A stretch of DNA of 64,000 nt from Candidatus Onthenecus intestinigallinarum (GCA_018713325.1 DVFJ01000015.1:1-64000), one strand, 5' to 3'; shown: positions 25,510 through 33,856, counted from the stretch's first letter. The notes: generated by a model from the letters alone, not told the origin. A program made the numbers and translations.

Positions 25510-26571
25510 ATGCCTCGGATCCGTCGTCTGCTCATCTTCGCGCTCCTTGCGCTTCTCGCGCTCCTGCCCGCCGTCGGCGTCTCGGCTGAAGAGGCGATCC
25601 GTCAGGTCGATCCCAAAGTCGAGACCGACGCCAAGTCCTATACGCTGCGCCCCGGTCTGGAGACGGACATGACGCTCACCTTGAGCATGCCCGGCTTTCT
25701 GACCGTGCGTGCGCTGAGCGCGGACGAGGTCGAGCTGGAGACGGTCTGCACCGACGTCGAATTCCCCAGCGGCAAGAGCGTCTTCTCCTGGAACGGCGAA
25801 CACCCGGACGGTTCGTTCTACGACCAGGGCGAGTACAAGCTCGGCTTTACCCTGCGCGACGAGTACGGCAACGTCTCCGCTGAAAAGCTCGTCAAAATCG
25901 AAGTGGGCGAACCCCGCCCCGTCGTCTCCAACGTATCCTTCAGCAACGAAAACGCCAAGAAGCCCTGGACGTTTGACGTGACGCTCTCCGTGGCCGGCTC
26001 CGTGCGCCTGGACATCTTCCGCACGAGCAATCTGCAAAGCCCCGCCTGCCAGATCGACGTCTCCAAAAAGGCCGAGGCCGGCGACGCCACCATCGCCTGG
26101 GACGGCGAGCTGGAGAGCGGCGATACCCTTGCGCCCGGCGATTATGCGGTCCGCGTCGTCCTGATCGACAAGGATGACGTCGAAAGCCTCGACGAGCTCG
26201 TGTATATCACCGTCGTTGAGGAGGGAAAGAGCGTCATGCCCTACCTGACCGGCTCCGAGCCCACCGTCGAAACGGAAGACGGCGATCTCGATGCGGCGGA
26301 ATCCGATTCGGACGACGCGGCGGATCGCGACACGGCAGATGACGAGGAGGAGAAAAAGGGCGACAGCAATACCGCCATCGTCCTCAAGCCGGATGTGAAC
26401 CTGCGCGCCAAGCCCACAACGGACAGCGTGCGCATCCTCTTCCTGGACAAGAACGACGTCGTGACGGTCCTGGATACCACGACCGCTGAAAACGGCGAGC
26501 TCTGGTACCACGTGTATGCGCGCAGCGGCTATGAGGGATACGTCCGCGGCGACCTGCTGGAGCTGCAATAA
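25510..26571 (+). CDS. Secreted protein with FlgD-like Ig repeats and C-terminal SH3 domain
   Basis: A 353-residue exported protein. Residues 1-25 form a signal peptide ending near VSAEE. Two FlgD/Ig-like segments share a pattern (VFSWNGEHPDGSFYDQGEYK and TIAWDGELESGDTLAPGDYA), as in bacterial FlgD_ig domains. A very acidic linker follows near 255-290. A C-terminal SH3b domain starts VNLRAKPTTDSVRIL. The start is ATG 25510 after AGGAAAGGGG. SH3b domains often bind cell wall, so a wall-associated role is plausible. It has its own promoter and terminator and is one of few plus-strand genes. Confidence 0.75.
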   Translation: MPRIRRLLIFALLALLALLPAVGVSAEEAIRQVDPKVETDAKSYTLRPGLETDMTLTLSMPGFLTVRALSADEVELETVCTDVEFPSGKSVFSWNGEHPDGSFYDQGEYKLGFTLRDEYGNVSAEKLVKIEVGEPRPVVSNVSFSNENAKKPWTFDVTLSVAGSVRLDIFRTSNLQSPACQIDVSKKAEAGDATIAWDGELESGDTLAPGDYAVRVVLIDKDDVESLDELVYITVVEEGKSVMPYLTGSEPTVETEDGDLDAAESDSDDAADRDTADDEEEKKGDSNTAIVLKPDVNLRAKPTTDSVRILFLDKNDVVTVLDTTTAENGELWYHVYARSGYEGYVRGDLLELQ

Positions 26572-26608
26572 TTCCCATCGATCGAAGACGCCGTAGTGCG
26601 TACAGCGA

Positions 26609-26664
26609 CGCCCCGATTGCGAAACGGCTGCCCGGCTGTTTCGCAATCGGGGCGTTGTTTCTTT
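26609..26664 (+). terminator. Terminator of the SH3-domain gene
   Basis: A 17-bp perfect inverted repeat (26609-26625 with 26638-26654) with a 12-base loop is followed by TTGTTTCTTT. Confidence 0.9.
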
Positions 26665-26710
26665 AATACCCGCCGCTTTTTGCCCGCCGCTGCCGGCAGG
26701 CGAAATGCCG

Positions 26711-26743
26711 AAGGGCCGCCGTCCTCGATGGACGGCGGCCCTT
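26711..26743 (-). terminator. Hairpin after the secreted unknown gene
   Basis: A perfect 14-bp stem (26711-26724 with 26730-26743) with a 5-base loop lies 49 bp past the stop of the minus-strand gene. There is no proper T run on either side, so its action as an intrinsic terminator is uncertain. Confidence 0.5.
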
Positions 26744-26791
26744 GGATTGCGGGGAGTGCGTTCAGCCGGCAGGGCGTGCGCCCATGCCCGC

Positions 26792-27481
26792 TCAGTCGAG
26801 AATCACGTATGCGATCGCCTTGGCGCTGGCCGGCGCCACGCCCTGCGCGTTCCAGGTCGCTTCAATCTCTCCATCCACCACCGTGCTCAGCTCCACCGTG
26901 CTGCCGGCGGGCAGCCCCAGGTACGTCGCGGACAGCGTATCGACGAACAGGATATTGCCCGACGCGTCGTAGAGCGCATAGACGGTCATGATGCCGCGCA
27001 CCGTCTCCTGCTGGGGATTGGTGAGCCGGGCCGTGATCGTCGTGCTGGTCTGGTCCTCGTAGAGCGTCTTCTGCTCAAACGAGGACTCGCACGTCAGATA
27101 GGACACGGAGCCCGTCGAGGCCGGGCTCGCCGACAGATCAAACCGGTAGCTGGCCACTGCGTCCGGCGTGTCCATATTGGTGTACTCCCGCACGTATCCG
27201 ATCTCCCCCGGGCCAAGCACCGAGGGGTAGCAGTTGTACACCTGCGCGCTGTAGATCGTGCCGCCTTCGGCGTTGTACAGCTCCAGCTTGCCGCCGTCGA
27301 GCACGATCGGCGCGTCGCCCGTGTTCTGCACCTCCGCAAAATAATAGGTGAAGAACACATCTCCATAGTCGTACGTCTGCGCCAGCTGACGGGTGATCGT
27401 CGCCTGTCCGTCGGCCAGTGCGGTGCCGGCGCATAAGATCAGCAACATAGCGGCGCACAGCGCCATCCATCCTTTTTTCAT
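26792..27481 (-). CDS. Secreted protein of unknown function
   Basis: A 229-residue protein with a clear signal peptide (residues 1-23, ending ALADG). The mature part is beta-rich. It contains FAEVQNTGDAPIVLDGGKLE, which resembles FxLYD-type domains of Gram-positive exported proteins, then a second similar half (ARLTNPQQETVRGIMTVYAL). I do not recognise a specific family. AAGGAGG lies before the ATG. It stands alone, flanked by hairpins, next to another secreted protein on the opposite strand. Confidence 0.7.
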   Translation of the reverse strand: MKKGWMALCAAMLLILCAGTALADGQATITRQLAQTYDYGDVFFTYYFAEVQNTGDAPIVLDGGKLELYNAEGGTIYSAQVYNCYPSVLGPGEIGYVREYTNMDTPDAVASYRFDLSASPASTGSVSYLTCESSFEQKTLYEDQTSTTITARLTNPQQETVRGIMTVYALYDASGNILFVDTLSATYLGLPAGSTVELSTVVDGEIEATWNAQGVAPASAKAIAYVILD

Positions 27482-27635
27482 CTGTCTCTAGCCTCCTTGT
27501 TTGGGGTTTGACCACGAGGGGTTTCTATCACTATACCATAAAATCGCGCAAAGATGTACCCCCTGTGTGAAAAAACAGGTCCCCTGGCATCCATGCGTCA
27601 AACACATCAAAACTTCAAAATATTTTAATTCTTTG

Positions 27636-27664
27636 TTGACTTTTTCATTTCACCGATCTATAAT
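27636..27664 (+). promoter_or_regulatory. Promoter of the metal ATPase unit
   Basis: TTGACT (27636-27641) and TATAAT (27659-27664) are separated by exactly 17 bp, about 90 bp before the metal-binding protein gene. This is one of the best sigma-A-type promoters in the window. The rest of the 273-bp divergent gap (27482-27754) is AT-rich and shows no gene. I see no clear metal-regulator operator. Confidence 0.85.
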
Positions 27665-27754
27665 ATCACCAGATCAAGAAATGTTCCATGGACATTCCGG
27701 CGCAAGGCGGCGGCATATCCGGTTCATTTCACACCATGAAGGGAGCGAATCCAA

Positions 27755-27967
27755 GTGAGGAAGACATTCAACATCACCGGTCTGGACTGTGCGCACTGCG
27801 CCGTCAAGCTGGAAGACGCGCTTCGCAAGATCGACGGCGTGGAAGACGTCCGCATCAACTTTCTATTGCAGAAGCTGTCGCTGCAGGCGCCGGACGGCCG
27901 CCTGGACGACGTGCTGGGCCAGGCGCTGCAGGTCTGCCGCAAGGCCGGCTGCTCGGTCATGCTGTGA
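27755..27967 (+). CDS. Heavy-metal-associated (HMA) domain protein
   Basis: A 70-residue stand-alone ferredoxin-like HMA domain. CAHC in GLDCAHCAVKLED binds a metal ion, and the fold ends with the usual beta-alpha-beta pattern. The start is GTG 27755 with AGGGAG upstream. A Cys at residue 66 is extra. It lies 44 bp before the P1B ATPase gene, which lacks an N-terminal HMA domain, so it is probably the detached metal-binding domain or chaperone of that pump. Confidence 0.85.
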   Translation: MRKTFNITGLDCAHCAVKLEDALRKIDGVEDVRINFLLQKLSLQAPDGRLDDVLGQALQVCRKAGCSVML

Positions 27968-28011
27968 CAAATCCGTCGGCCCCGCCGACGCGCTATGAAG
28001 GAGAGAGACCC

Positions 28012-29859
28012 ATGACGCCCAAACAACGGCGATTGCTCGCGCGCATCCTGGCAGGCGGCGCGCTGTTTCTCCTGGCTCAGCTGGCGCCCCTCGCGGGCCT
28101 GTCCCGGGCCGCCCTGTTCCTCGTCCCCTACGCGCTGGCAGGCTGGGACGTACTGTACCGCGCCGTGCGCAACATCCGCAGCGGAGAGATATTTGACGAG
28201 AACTTTCTCATGGCCGTCGCCACGATCGGCGCGTTTGCGCTGGGCGAATACGCGGAGGCGGTCGCCGTGATGCTCTTCTATCAGGTCGGAGAGCTGTTCC
28301 AGGGATATGCCGTCGGCCGGTCGCGGCGCTCCATCGCCGCGCTGATGGACATACGGCCCGACTACGCAAACGTCGAGCGCGGGGACGGGCTGGAGCAGGT
28401 CGATCCCGAACAGGTCGGCGTCGGCGACGTGATCGTGGTGAAGCCCGGAGAGCGGGTGCCGCTGGACGGGACGGTGCTGGAGGGCGCCTCGACGCTGGAC
28501 ACCTCTGCGCTGACCGGCGAATCGCTGCCGCGCGACGTGGCATGCGGCGATGAGATCATCAGCGGCTGCGTCAATCTCTCGGGCGCGCTGCGCGTGCGCG
28601 TCACGCATCCCTTCGGGGAGACGACTGTCGCCAGGATTCTCGATCTGGTCGAAAACGCGAGCTCCCGCAAGGCCAGGGCCGAAAACTTCATCACGAAGTT
28701 CGCGCGCTATTACACGCCGGCCGTCGTCGGCGGCGCCGCCGCGCTCTTCGTGTTGCCGTCGCTGGCGTTCGGAAACTGGACCGAGTGGTTCCGGCGCGCG
28801 CTGACGTTTCTGGTCATCTCCTGTCCGTGCGCGCTGGTCATCTCGGTTCCGCTCAGCTTCTTCGGCGGCATCGGCGGCGCATCCAAGCGCGGCATCCTCG
28901 TCAAGGGCAGCAATTACCTGGAGACCCTGGCCGAGGCGGGCATCGTGGTCTTTGACAAGACGGGCACGCTCACGCGCGGCAGCTTTGACGTAACGGCCAT
29001 CCACCCCAATGAGGTGCCGCCGGAGGATCTGCTGGAGATGGCCGCCCTGGCCGAGCTCCTGTCCGACCATCCGATCTCCCGCTCCCTGAAGGCGGCCTGC
29101 CGCCGCGATCTGGACCGCGGGCGCGTGCGCGACGTGACGGAGATCGCCGGCGAGGGCGTGCAGGCGCGCGTGGACGGCCGGCTGATCAGCGCGGGCAACG
29201 GAAAGCTGATGGACCGCGTCGGCGCGCCGTGGCACGACTGCCACCGAACCGGCACCATCGTCCACGTGGCCGCGGACGGACGGTATATGGGGCATGTGGT
29301 GATCTCCGATACCGTCAAGCCGGATGCGCAGCAGGCCGTACGGACGCTCAAGGAGGCCGGCGTGCGCAAAACCGTCATGCTCACGGGCGATTCCGCCCGG
29401 GTCGGCGAGGCAGTCGGCACGCAGCTCGGCCTGGATGAGGTGCGTGCCCAGCTGCTTCCCGCGCAGAAGCTTGAGCAGATCGAACGCCTGCTCGGCGAGC
29501 GGAAGGGACGGGAAAAGCTCGTCTTCGTCGGCGACGGCATCAACGACGCGCCCGCCCTTTCGCGCGCGGACATCGGCATCGCGATGGGCGCGATGGGCTC
29601 TGCGGCGGCCATCGAGGCGGCGGATATCGTACTGATGGACGACCAGCCCTCCAAAGTCGCCACGGCGATACGCATTGCACGCCGGACGCTGCGCATCGTG
29701 CGCCAGAACATCGTCTTCGCGCTGGGCGTCAAGGCTGTCGTGCTCCTGCTGGGCGCGATGGGCCTGGCGAACATGTGGGCGGCCGTCTTTGCGGACGTGG
29801 GCGTCTCCGTGATCGCCATCCTCAACGCCATGCGCGCGCTGCGCACCCGCAACCTCTGA
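28012..29859 (+). CDS. Zn/Cd-type P1B heavy-metal transporting ATPase
   Basis: Membrane pump exporting divalent metal, 615 residues. TGES (168-171) is the actuator loop, CPC (271-273) is in the transport helix, and DKTGT (315-319) carries the phosphorylated Asp. GDGINDAP is the hinge. The last helices contain a Lys (GVKAVVLLLG) and an Asp (FADVGVS) in the positions typical of the ZntA/CadA zinc-cadmium-lead class. There is no N-terminal HMA domain; one is encoded just upstream. The start is ATG 28012, eight bases after GGAG. Confidence 0.93.
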   Translation: MTPKQRRLLARILAGGALFLLAQLAPLAGLSRAALFLVPYALAGWDVLYRAVRNIRSGEIFDENFLMAVATIGAFALGEYAEAVAVMLFYQVGELFQGYAVGRSRRSIAALMDIRPDYANVERGDGLEQVDPEQVGVGDVIVVKPGERVPLDGTVLEGASTLDTSALTGESLPRDVACGDEIISGCVNLSGALRVRVTHPFGETTVARILDLVENASSRKARAENFITKFARYYTPAVVGGAAALFVLPSLAFGNWTEWFRRALTFLVISCPCALVISVPLSFFGGIGGASKRGILVKGSNYLETLAEAGIVVFDKTGTLTRGSFDVTAIHPNEVPPEDLLEMAALAELLSDHPISRSLKAACRRDLDRGRVRDVTEIAGEGVQARVDGRLISAGNGKLMDRVGAPWHDCHRTGTIVHVAADGRYMGHVVISDTVKPDAQQAVRTLKEAGVRKTVMLTGDSARVGEAVGTQLGLDEVRAQLLPAQKLEQIERLLGERKGREKLVFVGDGINDAPALSRADIGIAMGAMGSAAAIEAADIVLMDDQPSKVATAIRIARRTLRIVRQNIVFALGVKAVVLLLGAMGLANMWAAVFADVGVSVIAILNAMRALRTRNL

Positions 29860-29870
29860 CGTATAACACG

Positions 29871-29907
29871 GCAAAGGGCCGGTCCTATCTACGGACCGAC
29901 CCTTTGC
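29871..29907. terminator. Bidirectional terminator between the metal ATPase and the zincin gene
   Basis: GCAAAGGGCCGGTCC (29871-29885) pairs, with one mismatch, with GGACCGACCCTTTGC (29893-29907). It overlaps the last codon of the minus-strand zincin gene and follows the ATPase stop by 11 bp. Confidence 0.75.
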
Positions 29908-30277
29908 ACGCCTTTTCCTCATAGTAGCGGCGCAGCGCCTCCTCGTCCTCGATCTCCAGATCGCGCTCCCCCGCCAGGCGTTCGAGGTGATGGCGAAACT
30001 CGTGGCGAAGCGTATCCCGCACGTGACCCATGAGCTCCTCCGGAGAGCAGTGGCCAAACACCCTTTTGAACGACCCGTAGAAGAGGACGATGCGGCTGCC
30101 CATGGCCGTGCTGTACTGGTACTCGCCAAGCGTATACAGATCGGCGTCAATGGCGTGCTCGCTCAGCTTGCTGCCCGGCATGAGCAGCACCCCGCCGTTG
30201 AGGCGCTCGTACAGCTCCTCCGGCAGCTCCTCCGCCGCTGCCTCCAGCATCTCGTGAAACTGCTCCAGCGATACCAT
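29885..30277 (-). CDS. Minimal zincin-like metallopeptidase family protein
   Basis: A 130-residue protein of the small bacterial metallopeptidase family (zincin_1/DUF1025). HEFRHHLE contains HExxH with a third His, and the following ERDLEIEDEEAL is typical. MVSLEQFHEMLEAAAEELPE starts the domain. The start is ATG 30277 after AAGGAGGGCGAACG, rather than the upstream in-frame ATG at 30331. Substrates are unknown for the family. Confidence 0.85.
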   Translation of the reverse strand: MVSLEQFHEMLEAAAEELPEELYERLNGGVLLMPGSKLSEHAIDADLYTLGEYQYSTAMGSRIVLFYGSFKRVFGHCSPEELMGHVRDTLRHEFRHHLERLAGERDLEIEDEEALRRYYEEKACKGSVRR

Positions 30278-30353
30278 CGTTCGCCCTCCTTCGCGATGGA
30301 ACGGGTTCATTGTCCCTTCAATCTTCTTCACAATTCTTCTGTAGAGCGTTCAT

Positions 30354-30380
30354 TTTGCAGACATACTCTTACGGTATACT
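30354..30380 (+). promoter_or_regulatory. Possible promoter of the 45-codon gene
   Basis: TATACT (30375-30380) is a good -10 with TTTGCA (30354-30359) 15 bp upstream, a short spacer. The distance to the ribosome site at 30393 fits a short leader. Confidence 0.45.
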
Positions 30381-30407
30381 GACGCCATCAACAGGAGGTG
30401 ATCCACA

Positions 30408-30545
30408 TTGATCCGTATGATGGAACGATTCGCTTCGAAGCTTGCGCTCCGCCGTCCCCAAATGTACCTGTTTCTCTCCTCGCTCGACGCACGGCATGGT
30501 CTGGGGCTGCTCCCGCTTCCCTCGCCTGCACGCCGCTTTCGCTGA
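30408..30545 (+). CDS. 45-residue small protein with its own expression signals
   Basis: TTG start at 30408, seven bases after AGGAGGTG (30393-30400), which is the best ribosome site in the window. The frame begins (M)IRMMERFASKLALRRPQM, is basic and probably helical at first, and ends in a Leu/Pro/Arg-rich tail before TGA. A -10 element precedes it and an intrinsic terminator follows 38 bp later. Nothing I know matches. It could be a small protein or a regulatory leader whose RNA ends at the terminator; no downstream gene continues on this strand. Confidence 0.55.
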   Translation: MIRMMERFASKLALRRPQMYLFLSSLDARHGLGLLPLPSPARRFR

Positions 30546-30583
30546 GCGCTTCTCAAGGCCTTCCGCCTTTTGACATAGATTCG

Positions 30584-30619
30584 CCCCGGCCGGTCGCAAC
30601 GGACCGCCGGGGTCTTTTC
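30584..30619 (+). terminator. Terminator after the small gene
   Basis: CCCCGG and CGGTC pair with GACCG and CCGGGG around a GCAAC-centred loop with one bulged C. TCTTTTC follows on the plus strand. Confidence 0.8.
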
Positions 30620-30633
30620 ATCTGCCCGGCGTC

Positions 30634-31176
30634 TCAATCCGCTGCCAGGGCGCGCTCGATCCGCTCGATCAGCCCGACCCATTCGCGCGGAGAGTGGACG
30701 ACATGATCCGGCGTCTGTCCCGCGTCCGACGGCGTCATGTCATAGCGCGGACTCCAGTCCAGCAGCACCGAGGTCATGCCCACGCGGTTGGCGCCGAGCA
30801 CGTCGCGCCGGACGTTGTTGCCGATCATCACCGCACGCCGCGCGTCCGACGGCGTGCAGTGCAGGCGCTCCAGCGCCGTGCGGAACATGCGCGCGTCGGG
30901 CTTTTCAGCGCCCACCTCTTCGGAGATGGCCCGCGCGTCGAACACATCCCACAGCCCGAGCCGGCCGAGGATGTTCTCAAACGAGACGACGCGCCCGTCG
31001 GCGACGAGCGCGAGCGGGTGGCCGCGCCGCTTAATCTCCAGCACGGCCTCCACCGCGCCGGGGATCTCCTCGGCGCGCAGCACGTTGCCCGCGCCGTCAA
31101 ACACCTGCGTCGACTCGTCCACGATCGTATCGCCGCAGTCAATGCAGACGATCAGCCTTTTCTTCATGCGCACCAT
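30634..31176 (-). CDS. HAD-superfamily hydrolase
   Basis: A 180-residue haloacid dehalogenase-type phosphatase or hydrolase. Motif I is IDCGDTIVDE, in which the usual second Asp (DxD) is Gly, as in some DxGDT members. Motif III Lys is in GAEKPDARMF, and motif IV is in VMIGNNVRRDVLGA. The cap is small. The start may be ATG 31176 or, three codons later, ATG 31167 (MKKRLIV), which has a weak GGATGG upstream. Substrate unknown. Confidence 0.85.
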   Translation of the reverse strand: MVRMKKRLIVCIDCGDTIVDESTQVFDGAGNVLRAEEIPGAVEAVLEIKRRGHPLALVADGRVVSFENILGRLGLWDVFDARAISEEVGAEKPDARMFRTALERLHCTPSDARRAVMIGNNVRRDVLGANRVGMTSVLLDWSPRYDMTPSDAGQTPDHVVHSPREWVGLIERIERALAAD

Positions 31177-31246
31177 CCATTCTGTACGCGGAAATATTTC
31201 ACTACACTATTCGTCAGCTCCGGCCGCATTTCCTGCCCCGGCGCGC

Positions 31247-31278
31247 AAAGAACCCGCGAGGCAATGCCGCCCCGCGGG
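31247..31278 (-). terminator. Terminator after the VanY-type gene
   Basis: CCCGCGAGGC (31253-31262) pairs with GCCCCGCGGG (31269-31278) with one mismatch. TTCTTT follows on the minus strand. It lies 8 bp past the vanY-like stop. Confidence 0.8.
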
Positions 31279-31285
31279 CTTCCAA

Positions 31286-31993
31286 TCACGGCGTATCCGC
31301 AGCCTGCGTACCGGATGACAGCTCCTGCGCGCGCGCCTCCTGCAACAGGTCGACGTACCACTCCAGGGGGATGTTCAGCTGCGCGATGGCCGTCGCGTGC
31401 TCCACGCCGACATAGCGCAGATGCCAGGGCTCGTAGGCGTAGCCGGTGATCTCCTCCCAGCCGCGCTTATAGCGGATGATGAACCCGAAGCGGTGCGCGT
31501 TCTCCGCGACCCAGATGCCCTCCGGCGACGCGCCGAACGACTCCTCCAGCCCGTCGTAGAGCGTGCTTTCGCCGTCGATGTCCATCGCCAGGCCCGTCTG
31601 GTGCTCGGAATGCCCCGGCTCGGCCACGAGCATGCTGGCGCGCGCCGTGCCGATCTCCCCCGTCCTGCGCTCATAGATGGCCTTCTGCGTCGCGTAGCTG
31701 CGGTATCCGGAGGTCGCGTACAGCGTATACCCCGCCTCCTGCGCGGCCTGAAACAGCGCCTCCAGCGCCGCGGCGGCCTCCGGGCGCATGTAGATGTTTT
31801 CGGCATACGCGGGCTTGGTCGGCGTCACGTCCGGCAGCACGAGCACGGGCTGCACGTCCGGCGCCCGATGCTCCTTGTTGACGAGCAGCAGCAGCCCCAG
31901 CGGATCGTCCTGCGGCAGGGCATAGCCCCATGAGCCGAAGAGCAGGGAGACGGTCGTCGCCAGCGCGGCGAAGGCCCGGAACGGCAGGATCAT
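31286..31993 (-). CDS. D-alanyl-D-alanine carboxypeptidase, VanY type
   Basis: Exported zinc peptidase (M15B) trimming peptidoglycan stem peptides. A signal or anchor covers residues 1-25. ATSGYRSYATQ starts the catalytic domain. SEHQTGLAMDID supplies His and Asp zinc ligands, and EPWHLRYVG supplies Glu and the third ligand. Length is 235 residues. It lies 42 bp after hflX. No vancomycin-resistance genes are nearby, so a housekeeping wall role is more likely. Confidence 0.92.
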   Translation of the reverse strand: MILPFRAFAALATTVSLLFGSWGYALPQDDPLGLLLLVNKEHRAPDVQPVLVLPDVTPTKPAYAENIYMRPEAAAALEALFQAAQEAGYTLYATSGYRSYATQKAIYERRTGEIGTARASMLVAEPGHSEHQTGLAMDIDGESTLYDGLEESFGASPEGIWVAENAHRFGFIIRYKRGWEEITGYAYEPWHLRYVGVEHATAIAQLNIPLEWYVDLLQEARAQELSSGTQAADTP

Positions 31994-32035
31994 AGCATCA
32001 GTCCTTTCGCGGGATATTCCCCTGCATCCAACGGA

Positions 32036-33844
32036 TCAGCATTCCGTTTCCGTGCCTGTCTGCGCACTTTCGACGCCTTCGCACACGGCGTCCGGCCCCA
32101 GCGCGCGCACCAGGCGCGCGAGCGTCTCGTCGTCCACGAGCGCGCGCACGCGCGTGCCCTCGGCCTCATAGCGTTCCTCGAGCACGCGGTTTTCGTCGTG
32201 CAGGCGCGACAGCTCCGTCGTGCGCGCATAGGGCACCATCAGCCAGACGGGCCGCTGCAGGCGCAGCAGCTGCGCAGAGATGGCCTCCAGCAGCGCGTCG
32301 ACGCCATCCCCCCGCTTGGCGCTGATCGGGATGCCGCCCGGGATGTCGGGCAGCTGTCTGGCGGCGTCCGCCTTGTTGAGCGCGTCGATCACGGGCTTGT
32401 CCTGCGCGCCCAGCGAGGCGAGCACGTCGCGCACGACGTCGCGCTGCGCATAGACCTGTTCGGAGGAGGCGTCGGACACGACGACCAGCAAATCCGCCAG
32501 CGCGGCCTCCTCCAGCGTGGAGCGGAACGCGTCGACGAGCGCGTGCGGCAGCTTGCTGATGAAGCCGACCGTGTCCACGAGCAGGAACTCCCCTCCCTGC
32601 GGCGCGCGCACGCTGCGCGTGACGGGATCGAGCGTCGCGAAGAGCTTGTCCTCAGCCATGACGCCCGCCTCGGTCAGCCGGTTGAGCAGCGTGGACTTGC
32701 CGGCGTTCGTATAGCCCACCAGCGCCACGACGGGCACGGCGTTGCGCTCGCGCCGCGCGCGCCGGACCGAGCGCTGCGCGCGCAGGTCGTCGATCTCGCG
32801 GCGCAAGTCGGTCATGCGCTTGCGGATGCGCCGCCTGTCCACCTCCAGGCGCGTCTCGCCCGGGCCGCGCGTGCCGATGCCGCCGCCCAGGCGGGACATG
32901 GACAGGCCGTGGCCGATCAGGCGCGGCAGCTGGTAGTTCATCTGCGCCAGCTCCACCTGCAGCCGGCCCTCGCGCGACTGCGCGCGCTGGGCGAAGATGT
33001 CCAGGATGAGCGCCGTGCGGTCCACGACCTTGACGCCCAGGATGTTCTCCAGGTTGCGGGTCTGCGCGCCCGTCAGCTCGTCGTCAAAGATCGCCAGGTC
33101 GACGTCCAGCGCCTGGCAGTCCAGGGCGATCTCCTCGGCCTTGCCGCTGCCCACATACGTCGCGCCCTCGGCCCGCGCGCGGCGCTGCAGCACGCTGCCC
33201 ACCACTTTGGCGCCAGCTGTCTCCGCCAGCCGCGCAAGCTCCTGCAGCGAGGCCTCGCTGTCCAGGCCCACCAGATACGCACGCTCCGGTCCGCCCGCCT
33301 CAGGCGCGGGCTCGCCCTGCAGGACACGCGCATCCGAGCGCAGGATCTCCTCCATCCACGCGCGCTGCGGGATGCGATAGGCGCCGACGACGTCCGTCAC
33401 CTCCTCCTGCGGCACGCCCGCCTTGCACTCGCCCAGGAAGGCGGCCTGCACGCCGGTGGGCTTGCCGTCCCGCGCGCCCACGGCCGCCATCGCGTCAAAG
33501 CGCAGCGTGCGCAGGGAGCTGATGTCCACATCCGACAGACGCGCATCCCCGCCGGGATGGGTGTGGATGCAGCGGATCATCGACAGGCGGCGGGCGTTTC
33601 GCCTCAGGTGCATGTCCTTGAGCGGCACGCTCTCCAGCCCGCCGATGGTCACATCCAGCACCTCGCCGCTGCGGGAGATGTAAACGCTGATCTCCCGGTT
33701 GATCAGGCATGTGTAGCGCGCGAGGCGCTCGAGCAGGTCCACCGGCGCGAACTCGCCCTCCTCGATCGGCGTCTCATAGAGCGTCTCGATCTCGGCGAGC
33801 AGCGAATCGCGAATGCCCTGCGTATTTCCGTACAGCAAAAACAT
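32036..33844 (-). CDS. hflX: HflX GTPase with N-terminal JAMM-like domain
   Basis: Ribosome-associated GTPase that in other bacteria splits stalled 70S or 100S ribosomes. The HflX part has GGGIGTRGPGETRLE, G1 GYTNAGKST (377-385), G3 DTVGF (424-428) and G4 NKAD. The first 160 or so residues are an extra domain. There HTHP (94-97), then S104 and D107, match the JAMM metalloprotease motif, with E51 in NREISVYI as the likely catalytic Glu. The start is ATG 33844; an in-frame ATG at 33880 has no ribosome site and lies in the iscU terminator. Length is 602 residues against about 430 for E. coli HflX. Confidence 0.93.
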   Translation of the reverse strand: MFLLYGNTQGIRDSLLAEIETLYETPIEEGEFAPVDLLERLARYTCLINREISVYISRSGEVLDVTIGGLESVPLKDMHLRRNARRLSMIRCIHTHPGGDARLSDVDISSLRTLRFDAMAAVGARDGKPTGVQAAFLGECKAGVPQEEVTDVVGAYRIPQRAWMEEILRSDARVLQGEPAPEAGGPERAYLVGLDSEASLQELARLAETAGAKVVGSVLQRRARAEGATYVGSGKAEEIALDCQALDVDLAIFDDELTGAQTRNLENILGVKVVDRTALILDIFAQRAQSREGRLQVELAQMNYQLPRLIGHGLSMSRLGGGIGTRGPGETRLEVDRRRIRKRMTDLRREIDDLRAQRSVRRARRERNAVPVVALVGYTNAGKSTLLNRLTEAGVMAEDKLFATLDPVTRSVRAPQGGEFLLVDTVGFISKLPHALVDAFRSTLEEAALADLLVVVSDASSEQVYAQRDVVRDVLASLGAQDKPVIDALNKADAARQLPDIPGGIPISAKRGDGVDALLEAISAQLLRLQRPVWLMVPYARTTELSRLHDENRVLEERYEAEGTRVRALVDDETLARLVRALGPDAVCEGVESAQTGTETEC

Positions 33845-33856
33845 CCTTCTTTCTGC

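Noticed and set aside
26609-26743. Two strong inverted repeats that might be ends of a mobile element
   Set aside because: Each is a self-contained hairpin placed right after a gene end, they do not match each other, and no transposase or target duplication is present. They fit terminators better.
31286-31993. VanY-like gene as part of a vancomycin resistance cluster
   Set aside because: No vanH, vanA/B ligase, vanX, or vanRS pair is nearby. M15B carboxypeptidases are common housekeeping wall enzymes.
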